Shown here piece after piece: positions 42,812 through 51,569 of a stretch of 51,634 nt of DNA. The translations under genes and the position numbers were made by a program. Source of the DNA: Bacillus badius NBRC 15713 (GTDB lineage Bacteria > Bacillota > Bacilli > Bacillales > Domibacillaceae); the NCBI RefSeq assembly GCF_001591605.1, contig NZ_BCVF01000030.1, positions 1 through 51,634 of the forward strand, given 5' to 3'. How positions within the stretch are numbered: the stretch's first letter is position 1; the number at the start of each line of letters is the position of its first letter. Below the pieces are notes generated by a model. That model was not told where the DNA came from. It searched no databases and saw only the letters and a list, made by a program, of their open reading frames with translations.

Positions 42812-44209
42812 TTATACCCAGCCCAAGCCTCTTGCTATGGAAGCGGTCAAGAAAGTGACGGCAATGGCAATGGCCGTAGGTATAGCAAAGGCCATAAATG
42901 TCCATTTGGTGCTTTTCGTTTCTTTATAAATATTAACAAGGGTTGTGCCGCAAGGGTAATGAAGCAAGGAAAACAGCATCATATTCAGCGCAGTCAGCCA
43001 CGTCCATCCATGGTTGAGGAATACCTGCTTCAATTCTGAAAGATCGTCAAGCTCAAGCATCGCTCCTTGCGATAAATAAGCCATAATCAAAATCGGGATA
43101 ACGATTTCATTAGCCGGCAAGCCGAGGATAAAGGCAGCGAGAATGAATCCATCCATTCCCAAAGCTTGCCCGAACGGGTCCAGCAACTGGATAAAATGCA
43201 TTAATATACTCGTATCGCCTACATAAATGTTTGCAAACACCCACGTTAAAATAGATGCTGGTGCGGCCACAATGACGGCACGCTTTAATACATACCATGC
43301 TTTATCAAGGCTCGCCCGCAAAACGGTGTTCCAAAACTTCGGCTTGCGAAAGGGCGGCAGTTCCAATGTGTAATGAGTAGGCACGCCTTTTAAGGCGGTT
43401 TTTGATAACACCCATGAGACAGTTAAAGTCACAATAATTCCAAATAACACCATACCCATTAATACAGCAGCTGTAACAAGTGTGCCGGCAGCGCCGGTGT
43501 AACCGACAGCCATAAACAAGGATGCTAATAAAATTAGTGTCGGCCACCTTCCGTTACAAGGAACAAAGTTATTCGTTAAAATGGCAAGCATCCGTTCACG
43601 AGGAGATTCAATAATCCTTGTAGACATGATGGCTGCGGCATTGCAGCCAAATCCCATTGCCATGGTCAGCGATTGCTTTCCATGCGCGCCGGCTTTTTTA
43701 AACAAGCGGTCCATATTGAAAGCTACACGCGGAAGGTATCCGTAATTCTCCAAGAGGGCGAATACTGGAAAAAAGATCGCCATCGGCGGCAGCATGACAC
43801 TGATCACCCAGCCTGTTCCGCGAAACAGGCCCAGCACTAATACACCATGCAGCCATGCTGGCGCATTGATTGCCTGAAACAACAAGGTCAGCTCTCCTTC
43901 TGCCCATCCAAAGGCTGAAGCCAGCATACTAGAAGGCACATTAGCGCCGGCAATCGTTAAATAGAAGACCATGCCAAGCATAGATAACATGATCGGGAAT
44001 CCCCAAATGCGGGAGGTAAAAATCCGGTCGAGCTTTTCTGTCTGTGCTTGCGGCGGCTGTTTGTAATGAACCACCTCTTCACAAACGGCCCTGCTCGTTT
44101 GATAAATATTGCTGACAATCTGATCGCGAATTTCATGGCTCGAGGCCGATTTTGCTTCGTTGGCGATTTGCTCTAGCAATCTAGGAGTTGGCGCTGATTG
44201 GAAGCTCAT
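42812..44209 (-). CDS. FeoB channel half (nucleoside-recognition/Gate domain protein)
   Basis: 465 aa membrane protein corresponding to the C-terminal part of FeoB. It has two Gate domains (MGFGCNAAAIMSTRIIESPRERMLAIL and the second copy around LGLPANEIVIPILIM), a FeoB C-terminal domain and a conserved NFVPCNGRWPTL cysteine motif. It would form the Fe2+ pore. The ATG at 44209 has GGGGTGAC 5 nt upstream and lies inside the end of the GTPase gene: the two overlap by 29 bp in different frames, with a stop immediately upstream in its own frame. The split therefore looks real and coupled, not a sequencing slip. Confidence 0.9.
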   Translation of the reverse strand: MSFQSAPTPRLLEQIANEAKSASSHEIRDQIVSNIYQTSRAVCEEVVHYKQPPQAQTEKLDRIFTSRIWGFPIMLSMLGMVFYLTIAGANVPSSMLASAFGWAEGELTLLFQAINAPAWLHGVLVLGLFRGTGWVISVMLPPMAIFFPVFALLENYGYLPRVAFNMDRLFKKAGAHGKQSLTMAMGFGCNAAAIMSTRIIESPRERMLAILTNNFVPCNGRWPTLILLASLFMAVGYTGAAGTLVTAAVLMGMVLFGIIVTLTVSWVLSKTALKGVPTHYTLELPPFRKPKFWNTVLRASLDKAWYVLKRAVIVAAPASILTWVFANIYVGDTSILMHFIQLLDPFGQALGMDGFILAAFILGLPANEIVIPILIMAYLSQGAMLELDDLSELKQVFLNHGWTWLTALNMMLFSLLHYPCGTTLVNIYKETKSTKWTFMAFAIPTAIAIAVTFLTASIARGLGWV

Positions 44210-44906
44210 TAGCTGTCACCCCATCCTTCTTCTTATCGATATACTCCTTCAATTTGGCCACAAGGGCGTCGTCCCCATCTAATAAACGGAGAGCGATCCA
44301 CCTTGATGGCAGCTCCGCACCGAAAAGGCCGGTAATTTGCGCTTCAATCTGTGAAATCTTTCTTTCAATCTCTTCTGAATAAGTCATGCGGTAAGGAGAG
44401 GGATTTATTTTTTCTTTCACCAAATGATCCAGGGTGTTCAATAAAAGGTCAATGCCGATTTTATTTCGTGCAGACATCTTTACGACAGGAACACCGAGCT
44501 TCGCTGCCAGTTTTTTCTCATCAATGACAATGCCTTTTTTGTCTGCCTCATCGATTAAGTTAATACAAACAATCACCCGGTCGGTCATCTCCAGCACCTG
44601 AAAAGCTAAATTTAAATTCCGCTCCAACGATGTGGCATCCAACACAACAATGGTCGCATCCGGCTGTTCAAAGACAATGTAATCCCGGGCGACTTCTTCA
44701 TCGGCTGAGTTAGAAAACAATGAATACGTCCCCGGCAGATCCACGAGCACATATTCTTCACCTTTATGTTCAAAAGAGCCTTCTGCCCGGATCACTGTCT
44801 TTCCGGGCCAATTCCCCGTATGCTGCTTTAAGCCTGTTAATGTATTAAACAATGTGCTTTTTCCAGTGTTAGGATTTCCTGCTAACGCCACTTTAATTGC
44901 GCTCAT
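44181..44906 (-). CDS. FeoB GTPase half (small G-protein domain)
   Basis: 241 aa soluble protein equal to the FeoB N-terminal G domain plus helical GDI-like region. G motifs: G1 GNPNTGKST, G2 region around TGNWPGKTV, G3 DLPGTYSL, G4 NLID, G5 SAR. It hydrolyses GTP to gate ferrous iron uptake by the channel half encoded next. AGGAGGGG lies about 6 nt before the ATG, and this ATG overlaps the feoA stop (ATGA). Split FeoB proteins are known in some Bacillaceae; here both halves are complete by motif. Confidence 0.92.
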   Translation of the reverse strand: MSAIKVALAGNPNTGKSTLFNTLTGLKQHTGNWPGKTVIRAEGSFEHKGEEYVLVDLPGTYSLFSNSADEEVARDYIVFEQPDATIVVLDATSLERNLNLAFQVLEMTDRVIVCINLIDEADKKGIVIDEKKLAAKLGVPVVKMSARNKIGIDLLLNTLDHLVKEKINPSPYRMTYSEEIERKISQIEAQITGLFGAELPSRWIALRLLDGDDALVAKLKEYIDKKKDGVTANELPISANS

Positions 44907-45163
44907 GCGGGTCCCCTCCTTATGATTTCTCCGAAAATCAACGAGCTTTCTTCTTCGCGAAGAGCAATCGTTGTATGGCTCACACGGAAAGCAACCGGAT
45001 CACCCAGAGGGCTTTTCTGAAGCACTAAGATTTCAGCCCCTGCAACGAAACCTAAATCTAACAGCCTTCTCCTCATCACACCTTCTACTTTCAATTCTCG
45101 GAGCAAAAAGCAATCCCCAGGCTGGCATTCGGAAAGCGGCACTATTTTTTTAGAAACAGGCAT
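44903..45163 (-). CDS. feoA: FeoA family ferrous iron transport protein
   Basis: 86 aa SH3-like protein: LSECQPGDCFLLREL, RRRLLDLGFVAGAEI and VAFRVSHTTIALREEE are the family marks. FeoA binds FeoB and supports Fe2+ uptake; its action is at the inner membrane. GGGGGA lies about 8 nt before the ATG. It leads a coupled operon feoA-GTPase-channel, with a 4-bp overlap to the next gene. Its promoter is at 45232-45261. Confidence 0.92.
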   Translation of the reverse strand: MPVSKKIVPLSECQPGDCFLLRELKVEGVMRRRLLDLGFVAGAEILVLQKSPLGDPVAFRVSHTTIALREEESSLIFGEIIRRGPA

Positions 45164-45231
45164 ATTTTATTCCCCCACAAAATAATGTTTACTCTATTTT
45201 TAAATGTTTCCTTGATGCAACTTTATGCTTA

Positions 45232-45261
45232 ATCATATGCGCAAGCAAACATAATTGTCAA
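45232..45261 (-). promoter_or_regulatory. Sigma-A promoter of the feo operon
   Basis: Minus strand TTGACA (45261-45256), 18-nt spacer, TATGAT (45237-45232). No convincing Fur 7-1-7 box overlaps it; direct repeats AATGTTT occur at 45183-45209 in the leader, possibly for another metal sensor. Confidence 0.6.
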
Positions 45262-45294
45262 CGAAAATTCATGTTGGGCTTTAAAAATAAACAC

Positions 45295-45333
45295 AAAAAA
45301 GCCTCCCACCCATTTAACACATGGATGGAAGGC
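45295..45333 (-). terminator. Terminator of ymaF
   Basis: Minus-strand stem GCCTTCCATCCAT / ATGGGTGGGAGGC with a 7-nt loop, then TTTTTT. Confidence 0.88.
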
Positions 45334-45372
45334 CCCGCTAACAAATCTGACTGGAACAAATGGCCCGTTCGT

Positions 45373-45711
45373 TTATTTATCTCCCGGAGCCGGCTGGTCT
45401 ACTCCCCGCACGCGATGCCGATGTCCGTCATCCTCTGTTGTATAAAAATCATAATAATGAACATGCATGCCATCCCCTACTGGAATCGCGGGTCCGGAAT
45501 AGGCTTTATAGTGATGTGTATGGCCGTCTTCGAAAACAACGTATCCCTCTGTATAATGAATATGGCCATGGTTTTGCGTCTGTATCGGCGGAGAAGTCAC
45601 ATCTAAACACTGATGAACATGCCCAGCCTCAACAGACGTGTAATCAACTGAACCATGATTATGATGCGGCACAAAGCCTTTGACAAAATCCTCCCTGCTT
45701 ATCTTCGGCAT
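45373..45711 (-). CDS. ymaF: YmaF family histidine-rich protein
   Basis: 112 aa with repeated His motifs (HHNHG, GHVHQ, NHGHIHY, DGHTHHY, GMHVHYY, DGHRHR), each about 20 residues apart, like the Bacillus YmaF family. The spacing suggests a repeated beta-strand unit that could bind metal; the function is not established. GGAG lies about 10 nt before the ATG. It is adjacent to the feo operon but separately transcribed. The region 45712-46022 contains no gene or clear signal apart from a weak TATAAA on the minus strand. Confidence 0.85.
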   Translation of the reverse strand: MPKISREDFVKGFVPHHNHGSVDYTSVEAGHVHQCLDVTSPPIQTQNHGHIHYTEGYVVFEDGHTHHYKAYSGPAIPVGDGMHVHYYDFYTTEDDGHRHRVRGVDQPAPGDK

Positions 45712-46022
45712 CAGCTACTCACTCCTTGTGAACATATTCACGACCAGGTTGCTGCTTATTGGAGCCTCGCTTCTCAAAAACAACTGCCTGCTTGCATATT
45801 CAAAAAGCTGCGGCCGGCTGATTTCCCTTTCACCTCCGTGTCATTCGCCTTCCTGTTAATTTATACGGCGCAAAAAAGAAAATTATGTGTTTGCCTTCAA
45901 GAAACAGCCTATTCCTTAACTGCTTTTTAAAAGCAGGGAAAAGTGGGAAGCCGACTCTCTGCTGCAAGAAAGAAGCAAGCGCCAAGATCAAAATAAGCTG
46001 GCGGATACAAACGGGAGTTTTT

Positions 46023-46628
46023 TCATTTGCTTGACTGTATGACCTTTCTTCTTAATTCCCGGATCGGATACAGCCCCTCTGTCTCATGAAGCTTCCGCAA
46101 TTCTACAGCAGCGAGTTTCGTCACGGCGTCATATTCACCCAGCACAGAGTCCAGCATAATAAATGCAGCGTCATCGTAGGCTTCATTTTCTGGATCAAAA
46201 TTCTTAATAAACAACCGTACGTCCACTAAACCACTTTCCGGATCATACAGATAATCAAAGTACACATCTTCGCTGGATACCGTTATCCCGCCAAGAGCCA
46301 CCTCATACTCTTCATCGGATGGCTGGCGAAAGGCGGTCACACGAAAGCCGTCGAGCTGCGGGGCCTTATCCGCCAGTTCTATAACGGCGGGGAACGCTTC
46401 CTCCAACCCATCCGCACTAATCACAAACTCCCGCTTTCCATCGACAGGCTCTGCGCTAAACTCAAAAACAAGCTGCTTATTCACTTTTCCCAGCCTCTTG
46501 TCCAGCTGGTCAAACAGTCTTTCCAGTTCACTCTCCGGAAGCTCATAGTAGTCCTGCTGCACCTCCGTAAACCATTGCCAAAACAGCGCTGCTTGGTCTT
46601 TTTTCTGAAATAATTTTCTAATCGGCAT
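46023..46628 (-). CDS. Hypothetical protein (second gene of a pair)
   Basis: 201 aa acidic soluble protein. A central domain, about residues 50-170, has alternating strand pattern (LVFEFSAEPVDGKREFVISADG, LDGFRVTAFRQP) recalling uncharacterised DUF-type proteins widespread in bacteria; I cannot name it with confidence. No signal or membrane segment. The ATG at 46628 is preceded by GGGGAGG at about 9 nt. It follows the 46655 gene by 26 bp, so the two are co-transcribed. Confidence 0.7.
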   Translation of the reverse strand: MPIRKLFQKKDQAALFWQWFTEVQQDYYELPESELERLFDQLDKRLGKVNKQLVFEFSAEPVDGKREFVISADGLEEAFPAVIELADKAPQLDGFRVTAFRQPSDEEYEVALGGITVSSEDVYFDYLYDPESGLVDVRLFIKNFDPENEAYDDAAFIMLDSVLGEYDAVTKLAAVELRKLHETEGLYPIRELRRKVIQSSK

Positions 46629-46654
46629 CTTTCCCGCCTCCCCTTCTTGATGCT

Positions 46655-47356
46655 TTAAGCATCATAATAAAACGCCTGTGTAAAGCTATACGCTTTGCCC
46701 TTCTCTTCACACCATTCGGCGAAGCCTTCTGTTTGACCGCTGCTAATAAACGCTGTCCAGTCATTCAGGAGCGCCTCATGCCCGGCAATTGCCTTTTTCC
46801 ACCCGTTTTGCCGCTCTTCATCTGTTATATACTTGTGCAAAGCTTTCAGCCGCTGGATCATTTGGCGGTCCTCTTCGATCTCCCCTAAGTAAGCATCTTC
46901 TGCAATGTGGTGAAAAGAGTACCAAACGCAGTGAGAATAAAAGTCCATGAGTGCCTCCAGCACCTGCTGGTCCTTCTTTCCGCTTTTTTCAAGGGCTGCC
47001 TCTAAATATTCCAGCCGGCTTTCCGAGCTTAGAAATAAACCGTGCCATTTGAACGGGCGGGCATCGCAGTCCTTCTCTTTCATCCACCTCTCCAGCACTG
47101 GCTTCAACAGCCTTTGCTCTAATGGATAGACAATCAGCTCTCGGCTATTCTCTGCTGTTTCACATAAGGAGAATAGCCGGCTGACAAACACTCTCTTCTC
47201 TGCCTGCTCCCACTCTCTTGTTTTCTGCAAGAAAGCATCCAGCTTTTGAAAGGAAGCTTGACGAAGCCCTTGATCTTTGAGCCTGCAATAATCTTTAAAT
47301 AATGGATACCCGGCCATGCCTGGGCTCGCCAAAATCAGCGCATACATATCGCTCAT
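46655..47356 (-). CDS. Hypothetical protein (first gene of a pair)
   Basis: 233 aa, mostly helical by composition, soluble, rich in Trp, Lys and Glu. A feature is DFYSHCVWYSFHHIAEDAYLGE near residue 140. No known family recognised. The ATG at 47356 has GGAGGAGG about 9 nt upstream; the GTG at 47365 lies too close to it. A TATAAT at 47414-47409 could be its -10. It is divergent from another uncharacterised gene, with a large inverted repeat between them. Confidence 0.7.
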   Translation of the reverse strand: MSDMYALILASPGMAGYPLFKDYCRLKDQGLRQASFQKLDAFLQKTREWEQAEKRVFVSRLFSLCETAENSRELIVYPLEQRLLKPVLERWMKEKDCDARPFKWHGLFLSSESRLEYLEAALEKSGKKDQQVLEALMDFYSHCVWYSFHHIAEDAYLGEIEEDRQMIQRLKALHKYITDEERQNGWKKAIAGHEALLNDWTAFISSGQTEGFAEWCEEKGKAYSFTQAFYYDA

Positions 47357-47432
47357 GTCTCTCACCTCCTCCGTTTTTTCCAGTGCAGCTACTGCTTTTC
47401 ATCTTTCTATTATACAATCAAAATCATTAAAA

Positions 47433-47494
47433 ATGGCGAAGGAGAAGAGCGGTTATAGGCCAAGCTGCCAAATCCAGCCCTTCTCCTTCGCCAT
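47433..47494. repeat. 15-bp perfect inverted repeat between two divergent unknown genes
   Basis: Arms ATGGCGAAGGAGAAG and CTTCTCCTTCGCCAT enclose a 32-nt loop. On the minus strand it ends in ATTTTTAATG, so it can be an intrinsic terminator against transcripts from the right, or a regulatory hairpin just ahead of the 47356 promoter. Confidence 0.7.
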
Positions 47495-47576
47495 GCTGGC
47501 CGCTTCTCAACGTGCGAAGATAAATTGAAGTTATATGGTATTTTTGTTGTACAATAGCAGAAAAGGAGACTTTAGG

Positions 47577-48287
47577 ATGATGGATCGAATCTATTTCGCA
47601 GACAACCCGTGGCCCAACGGTCACCGAATTGCCGCTTTCAAATGGGGAGCGCATTTTAAATACGGCGAAGAAGCCGAATTAGCCGGCCGAGCTGGATTGT
47701 ATTTTGATTTACATATAGAAACGGCTGATTATTATGAAGAAGATGCGGATGAAGAGGAAGAAGAGGATCAGGATCAGGACGAAGAGGCACTAAGTGATTG
47801 GCAGGCAAAGATTGTTTGGGGGAATTACCACAGCTGTACATTGTCTTCTGAAGAGTGGGGAGATAAGGGCTTTCTCGTCGGCAGTGACCAAGCTCCTTTT
47901 GACCCGGAGGCGTTAGACGGGAAAGAATTTGCTGTTGATTTCCTGTCCCAAGAGGAGCAGGAGCTGATTGACTTTGACCAGACCGCCTTTGATGTGTACT
48001 TGCTCGGCCATGATGCCGCCGCCTTTCATACGATTGCCTTCACTAAAAAAGCAGGCGCTGTGTACCAAATTGATTGGAAAGGCAAACTGGCCCTTGCCTA
48101 TGTCGGCGATTATGAGTTCAAGTATGATTTTCATACCTCTATCACCGCAGCATCATTCAGCGGCATCGCCATCCCTGCTGAATTAACAGATGACGAGGCA
48201 TATGGCTTGCTTCAGCGCTTTGTCAGCACCCCTTCATTCTTTCAGCTGCAAAACCGTCAGGGCGAAAGACGATTTGTGTTTAAATAA
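47577..48287 (+). CDS. Hypothetical acidic protein
   Basis: 236 aa soluble protein. Positions about 52-75 are a stretch of nearly pure Asp/Glu (EEDADEEEEEDQDQDEE) that looks like a flexible linker. The second half has a regular strand pattern (FDVYLLGHDAAAFHTIAFTKK, YQIDWKGKLALAYVGDYEFKYDFH) like bacterial proteins of unknown function. AAAAGGAG lies about 8 nt before the ATG at 47577. Upstream, TTGAAG and TACAAT are 19 nt apart, a poor sigma-A promoter. No family recognised. Confidence 0.7.
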   Translation: MMDRIYFADNPWPNGHRIAAFKWGAHFKYGEEAELAGRAGLYFDLHIETADYYEEDADEEEEEDQDQDEEALSDWQAKIVWGNYHSCTLSSEEWGDKGFLVGSDQAPFDPEALDGKEFAVDFLSQEEQELIDFDQTAFDVYLLGHDAAAFHTIAFTKKAGAVYQIDWKGKLALAYVGDYEFKYDFHTSITAASFSGIAIPAELTDDEAYGLLQRFVSTPSFFQLQNRQGERRFVFK

Positions 48288-48344
48288 GAAAAAGCAAGCT
48301 CCCTGCCGCCGTCTTATTCAAGCAAGGCGAGGGCAGGGAGCTTG
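48287..48344 (-). terminator. Terminator between the converging 47577 gene and MFS gene
   Basis: 13-bp stem CAAGCTCCCTGCC / GGCAGGGAGCTTG with a 24-nt loop; minus-strand exit is CTTTTTCTTATTT. It serves the MFS gene and may act on both strands. Confidence 0.85.
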
Positions 48345-48401
48345 TCTGTAAAATGCCGTGCGCTCTGGGCGCCGTCTCTATAAAGAAGCGGTTCCTGTTC
48401 A

Positions 48402-49616
48402 TCAGGCTGGCATCTTCGATAATCGTTTGATCCTTAACGCTAAAAGCATAGAAACCACCAATAAACCGACAGCAAAGCCCACGATGCCATGCCAGCCAAA
48501 CAGCGACCAAAAGACACCGCCGGCTGATCCGCCAATACTCGATCCTAAATAATAGGCAAATAAATACAAAGAAGAGGCCTGAGCCATGTCATGCGTGGCC
48601 TGCTGGCTGACCGATCCGCTGGCCACAGAATGGGCCCCGAAAAACCCAAACGTAAAAATGACAAGCCCAAGAAGCTGATAGACGATCGGCACAGGCAATG
48701 TCACTAACACACCTGCTATCATGAGCAGCATGCCGATGATTAAAAGCACAGGACGCCCATGCTTATCAGCCAGCATACCGAACCAGGCGGAGCTGAAGGT
48801 GCCCACTAAATAAACGAGAAAAATCCAGCCTATAATGGTCAGGCTCAGCTCGTAAGGCGGCGCAGCCAGCTTAAAGCCAAGATAATTAAAAACGGTCACA
48901 AAGCTCCCCATGGAGAAAAAAGCAATTAAAAATAAAGGCACGAGTACCGCATCTTTCAAGTGGGAAACGAGCGACCGGAAAAGTGGTTTTAAAGCTAACG
49001 GCTGGGGCTGAAAATGCTTGGACGGCGGCAGCGCCCAAACAAAATAGATACAAGCGATTAAACTGACGCTGCCTAAGAAGACCAAGCCCGCCTTCCAGGA
49101 AAGCAAGTCCGTCATCGTTCCCATGAGCACCCTGCCGGCAAGCCCGCCAATCGTATTTCCGCTTATGTAGAGCCCCATCGCTACGCCTAAGCTCTTTCCT
49201 TCGATCTCCTCTCCTAAATACGCCATCGCTATAGAAGGGATGCCCGCAAACGCAACCCCCTGCACAATGCGTAGCGCAAGCAGCAGCTCAAAGGATGGCG
49301 ACCAAGCGAGCACTGCCGTTAACACAGACGCGGCCACAATACAAATGGACATGATGTTTTTTCTTCCCCAGGCTTCAGAAAGCGAACCGAAAATAAGCAA
49401 TCCGAAGGCCAATGAAAGCGTAGTGAGTGACAGCGACAAACTCGCCATTGCCGGAGTGACGTCAAATTCCTCCGCAAAAACCGGCAACAACGGCTGGGTC
49501 ACATACAAATTGGCAAACGTAATAAAAGCCGCAGCGAACAGAGCGAAATTCGCTTTCTTAAAAGCCGGTGTCCCCTGTTGAATATATCTCTTGCTGCTTC
49601 CTTGTTCCTTACTCAT
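48402..49616 (-). CDS. MFS transporter (YnfM/YybF-like)
   Basis: 404 aa, twelve helices. Typical start of this branch is FALFAAAFITFANLYVTQPLLPVFAEEF. Motif A is GSLSEAWGRKN, and the second half repeats it as GMLADKHGRPVLL. Relatives export sugars, arabinose-like compounds or drugs; the substrate is unknown. The frame reaches back to 49688. I take the ATG at 49616 from homology of the start, since no good ribosome site is visible there; a GTG three codons upstream is also possible. Single gene, terminator downstream. Confidence 0.83.
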   Translation of the reverse strand: MSKEQGSSKRYIQQGTPAFKKANFALFAAAFITFANLYVTQPLLPVFAEEFDVTPAMASLSLSLTTLSLAFGLLIFGSLSEAWGRKNIMSICIVAASVLTAVLAWSPSFELLLALRIVQGVAFAGIPSIAMAYLGEEIEGKSLGVAMGLYISGNTIGGLAGRVLMGTMTDLLSWKAGLVFLGSVSLIACIYFVWALPPSKHFQPQPLALKPLFRSLVSHLKDAVLVPLFLIAFFSMGSFVTVFNYLGFKLAAPPYELSLTIIGWIFLVYLVGTFSSAWFGMLADKHGRPVLLIIGMLLMIAGVLVTLPVPIVYQLLGLVIFTFGFFGAHSVASGSVSQQATHDMAQASSLYLFAYYLGSSIGGSAGGVFWSLFGWHGIVGFAVGLLVVSMLLALRIKRLSKMPA

Positions 49617-49820
49617 CCCGCTCACGGCTTCTTTTCCCTGCCATCCGACAAGAGAATGCCTCCTGCCCTTTGCACCATTCCTTGGCAAAAGATCTTACTG
49701 TAGCAAGTTTCATTTTCAAGACTCCCTTTTATCCTTCTATTAACAAGGATACAGAAGTAGAATCAATAAATAAATACAACAGATGGCTTATACGGCTATA
49801 TCCTAAAGGAGTGACAAGAT

Positions 49821-50273
49821 ATGTCTCCAACTACACTCATTGAATTAGGTATATTAACTAGCGCTGCCCTCGGACTCAGTTTATTAACCTTCTTGTTTCC
49901 TAAGAAAAGACGAACATTTCTATGGATCGTTGCAGGTTTATTGCTGATTGGAGGAATAGCCTTTTACAGCGCGAGGCCATTGATTGTATAGCACCAAACA
50001 AATGAGGCAATCGAGGAATTAAACAAACACTTAATCAAAAAATATCCAAATGACCAATGGAAGATTTCCGGCAGAGACGTTATAGACATACGCCCTGCGG
50101 TCTCCTTGCATGTCGTATTTAAAAGCGAGCCAACGATAGTGTACGAATACACGGTACAAGACAGACGTATAAAACAAGTCTATTTGTTCATGTTATCTGG
50201 TGATAATGTAGAAGCTGCCAATATAGAGCCGCAGCACGACGAAGGCGGATCAAAGCAACCCATTGAAGAGTAA
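49821..50273 (+). pseudogene. Small membrane-anchored protein gene interrupted by an in-frame TAG
   Basis: Starting at ATG 49821 (GGAG about 11 nt upstream), the frame reads 56 codons with two membrane helices, ending RPLIV at a TAG (49989-49991). Without any frame shift it stays open for another 93 codons (HQTNEAIEELNKHLIKKYP and on), ending IEE-TAA at 50273. The second part reads like a normal soluble extracellular domain and has no start or ribosome site of its own. A single change, for example CAG to TAG, explains it. Alternatives are readthrough (the TAG is followed by C, a leaky context) or a sequencing error. The joined protein would be about 150 aa, resembling small Bacillus proteins of unknown role. 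Confidence 0.7.
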
Positions 50274-50377
50274 ATTCTTTATACCCTTATACACCTGAAC
50301 ATCCCCCGCAAGCAGACAGAAAAGCCCCTTATCCATGCAGTGACCCCTGTCAAATAGACAATAATAAATAAGCACCA

Positions 50378-51271
50378 TTAATTAGCCTGAGTTCTATATT
50401 TATAAGGACTCAGGTTGTTTAATTTCTTTTGAAACCTCTGGTGATTATAAAATCGGATATATTGTTGTACGGCAAACTTAACCTCTGCGGCTGACCGGAA
50501 AAAATAGAGATTAAAACATTCCGATTTAAAGTGGCTGAAAAAGCTCTCCATACAAGCATTATCCCAACAGTTTCCCCTCCTGGACATACTTGGTTTCATT
50601 TGATATTTTTTAAGTATTTGGCTATAAAGACGTGATGTGTATTGATATCCTTGATCACTATGTAGGAGTATTCCTTTTACATTGCGTTTTATTTTTGCTT
50701 TTCTAAGTGTGTCTATCACTAATTTCAGGTCATTTCTATTGCTAATCTGGTAAGCGACTATCTCGTTGTTATATAAGTCCTTAATGGCCGAAAGATAAAG
50801 CTTTTGTCCATTAAAAATTAGGTATGTAATGTCTGTCACCCACTTTTCATTAGGCTTTGACGCTTGAAAATCTCTATTCAGGTGGTTGTCTGACACGACA
50901 TAAGCTTCCTTCTTTCCGTAATAAGGTCGTTTCTTTCTGATGACTGCTTGAATTCCCAACTCACTCATTAATCGCTGGACACGTTTATGATTGATGGACA
51001 AGTTATAAGTTAAACGCAACCAAACTAATATTCTTCGATAACCATAGATTCCCTTGAATTTTTCATGGCACTCTAAGATTTTCTCTTTAATGGCTTCGTT
51101 TTCTATTTGTTTTTGAGAGGGGGATAACTGCCTTTTCATCCACTTGTAGTACCCACTCTTAGACACTCCTGCAATTCTACATAATAATTGAACGGAGAAG
51201 TCTCCTCCAGACATCTCTTTAATCACCTGATACTTTTCTTTTGCAGGAACTTCATTCATTCCTCCTTTCAC
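50378..51271 (-). CDS. IS3-family transposase OrfB (DDE integrase domain)
   Basis: 297 aa. An HTH_21-type start (QVIKEMSGGDFSVQLLCRIAGVSKSGYYKW) leads to an rve integrase core with the DDE residues in WVTDITYL, LLHSDQGYQYTS and ESFFSHFKSE, and the C-terminal RFYNHQRFQKKLNNLSP. It catalyses strand transfer. It overlaps orfA by 4 bp, and the full enzyme is probably OrfAB made by a -1 frameshift at 51283-51289. The GTG at 51271 (weak) or an ATG four codons on could also start a free OrfB. No inactivating stop seen, so it may be active. Confidence 0.93.
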   Translation of the reverse strand: MKGGMNEVPAKEKYQVIKEMSGGDFSVQLLCRIAGVSKSGYYKWMKRQLSPSQKQIENEAIKEKILECHEKFKGIYGYRRILVWLRLTYNLSINHKRVQRLMSELGIQAVIRKKRPYYGKKEAYVVSDNHLNRDFQASKPNEKWVTDITYLIFNGQKLYLSAIKDLYNNEIVAYQISNRNDLKLVIDTLRKAKIKRNVKGILLHSDQGYQYTSRLYSQILKKYQMKPSMSRRGNCWDNACMESFFSHFKSECFNLYFFRSAAEVKFAVQQYIRFYNHQRFQKKLNNLSPYKYRTQAN

Positions 51272-51564
51272 ATCCCTAAGAGCTTTTTTAGCATTTCATT
51301 CTCTGCCTCAAGTAATTTTATTTTAGTTTCCGGGTCTTCTGGAAGCACCCGAGGTCTACCTTTACCGATTCCTTTAAACTTTCCCCGTTTCTCTTCAAGC
51401 CCAATTATCCCTTCAACTTGAAAGTAGTTGACCCATCTTCTCACCTGATTTTTATCTATCCCTAACTCTTTCGCAATAGCGTTATACCCCATTCCTTTTT
51501 TTAGATGCAGATCTACCACTTTTCTCTTAAAAGCTATATCGTAAGTTTTACGTTTTTTCCCCAT
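51268..51564 (-). CDS. IS3-family transposase OrfA (helix-turn-helix protein)
   Basis: 98 aa from the ATG at 51564 (MGKKRKTYD); the frame is open to 51579. The helix-turn-helix YNAIAKELGIDKNQVRRWV and the C-terminal leucine-zipper (ETKIKLLEAENEMLKKLLGM) are typical of OrfA. I prefer 51564 because GGGGGGAT lies about 6 nt upstream; that site sits in a hairpin arm. It binds the terminal repeats and supplies the N-terminus of the OrfAB fusion. Confidence 0.9.
   Translation of the reverse strand: MGKKRKTYDIAFKRKVVDLHLKKGMGYNAIAKELGIDKNQVRRWVNYFQVEGIIGLEEKRGKFKGIGKGRPRVLPEDPETKIKLLEAENEMLKKLLGM
51283..51289 (-). promoter_or_regulatory. A6G programmed -1 frameshift site of the IS
   Basis: Minus strand AAAAAAG near the end of orfA (codons CTA AAA AAG). 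Slipping one base back puts the ribosome in the orfB frame, which is open across this point (GCT CTT AGG GAT GTG). This is the classic IS3-family signal. Confidence 0.85.
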
Positions 51565-51569
51565 AAAAC

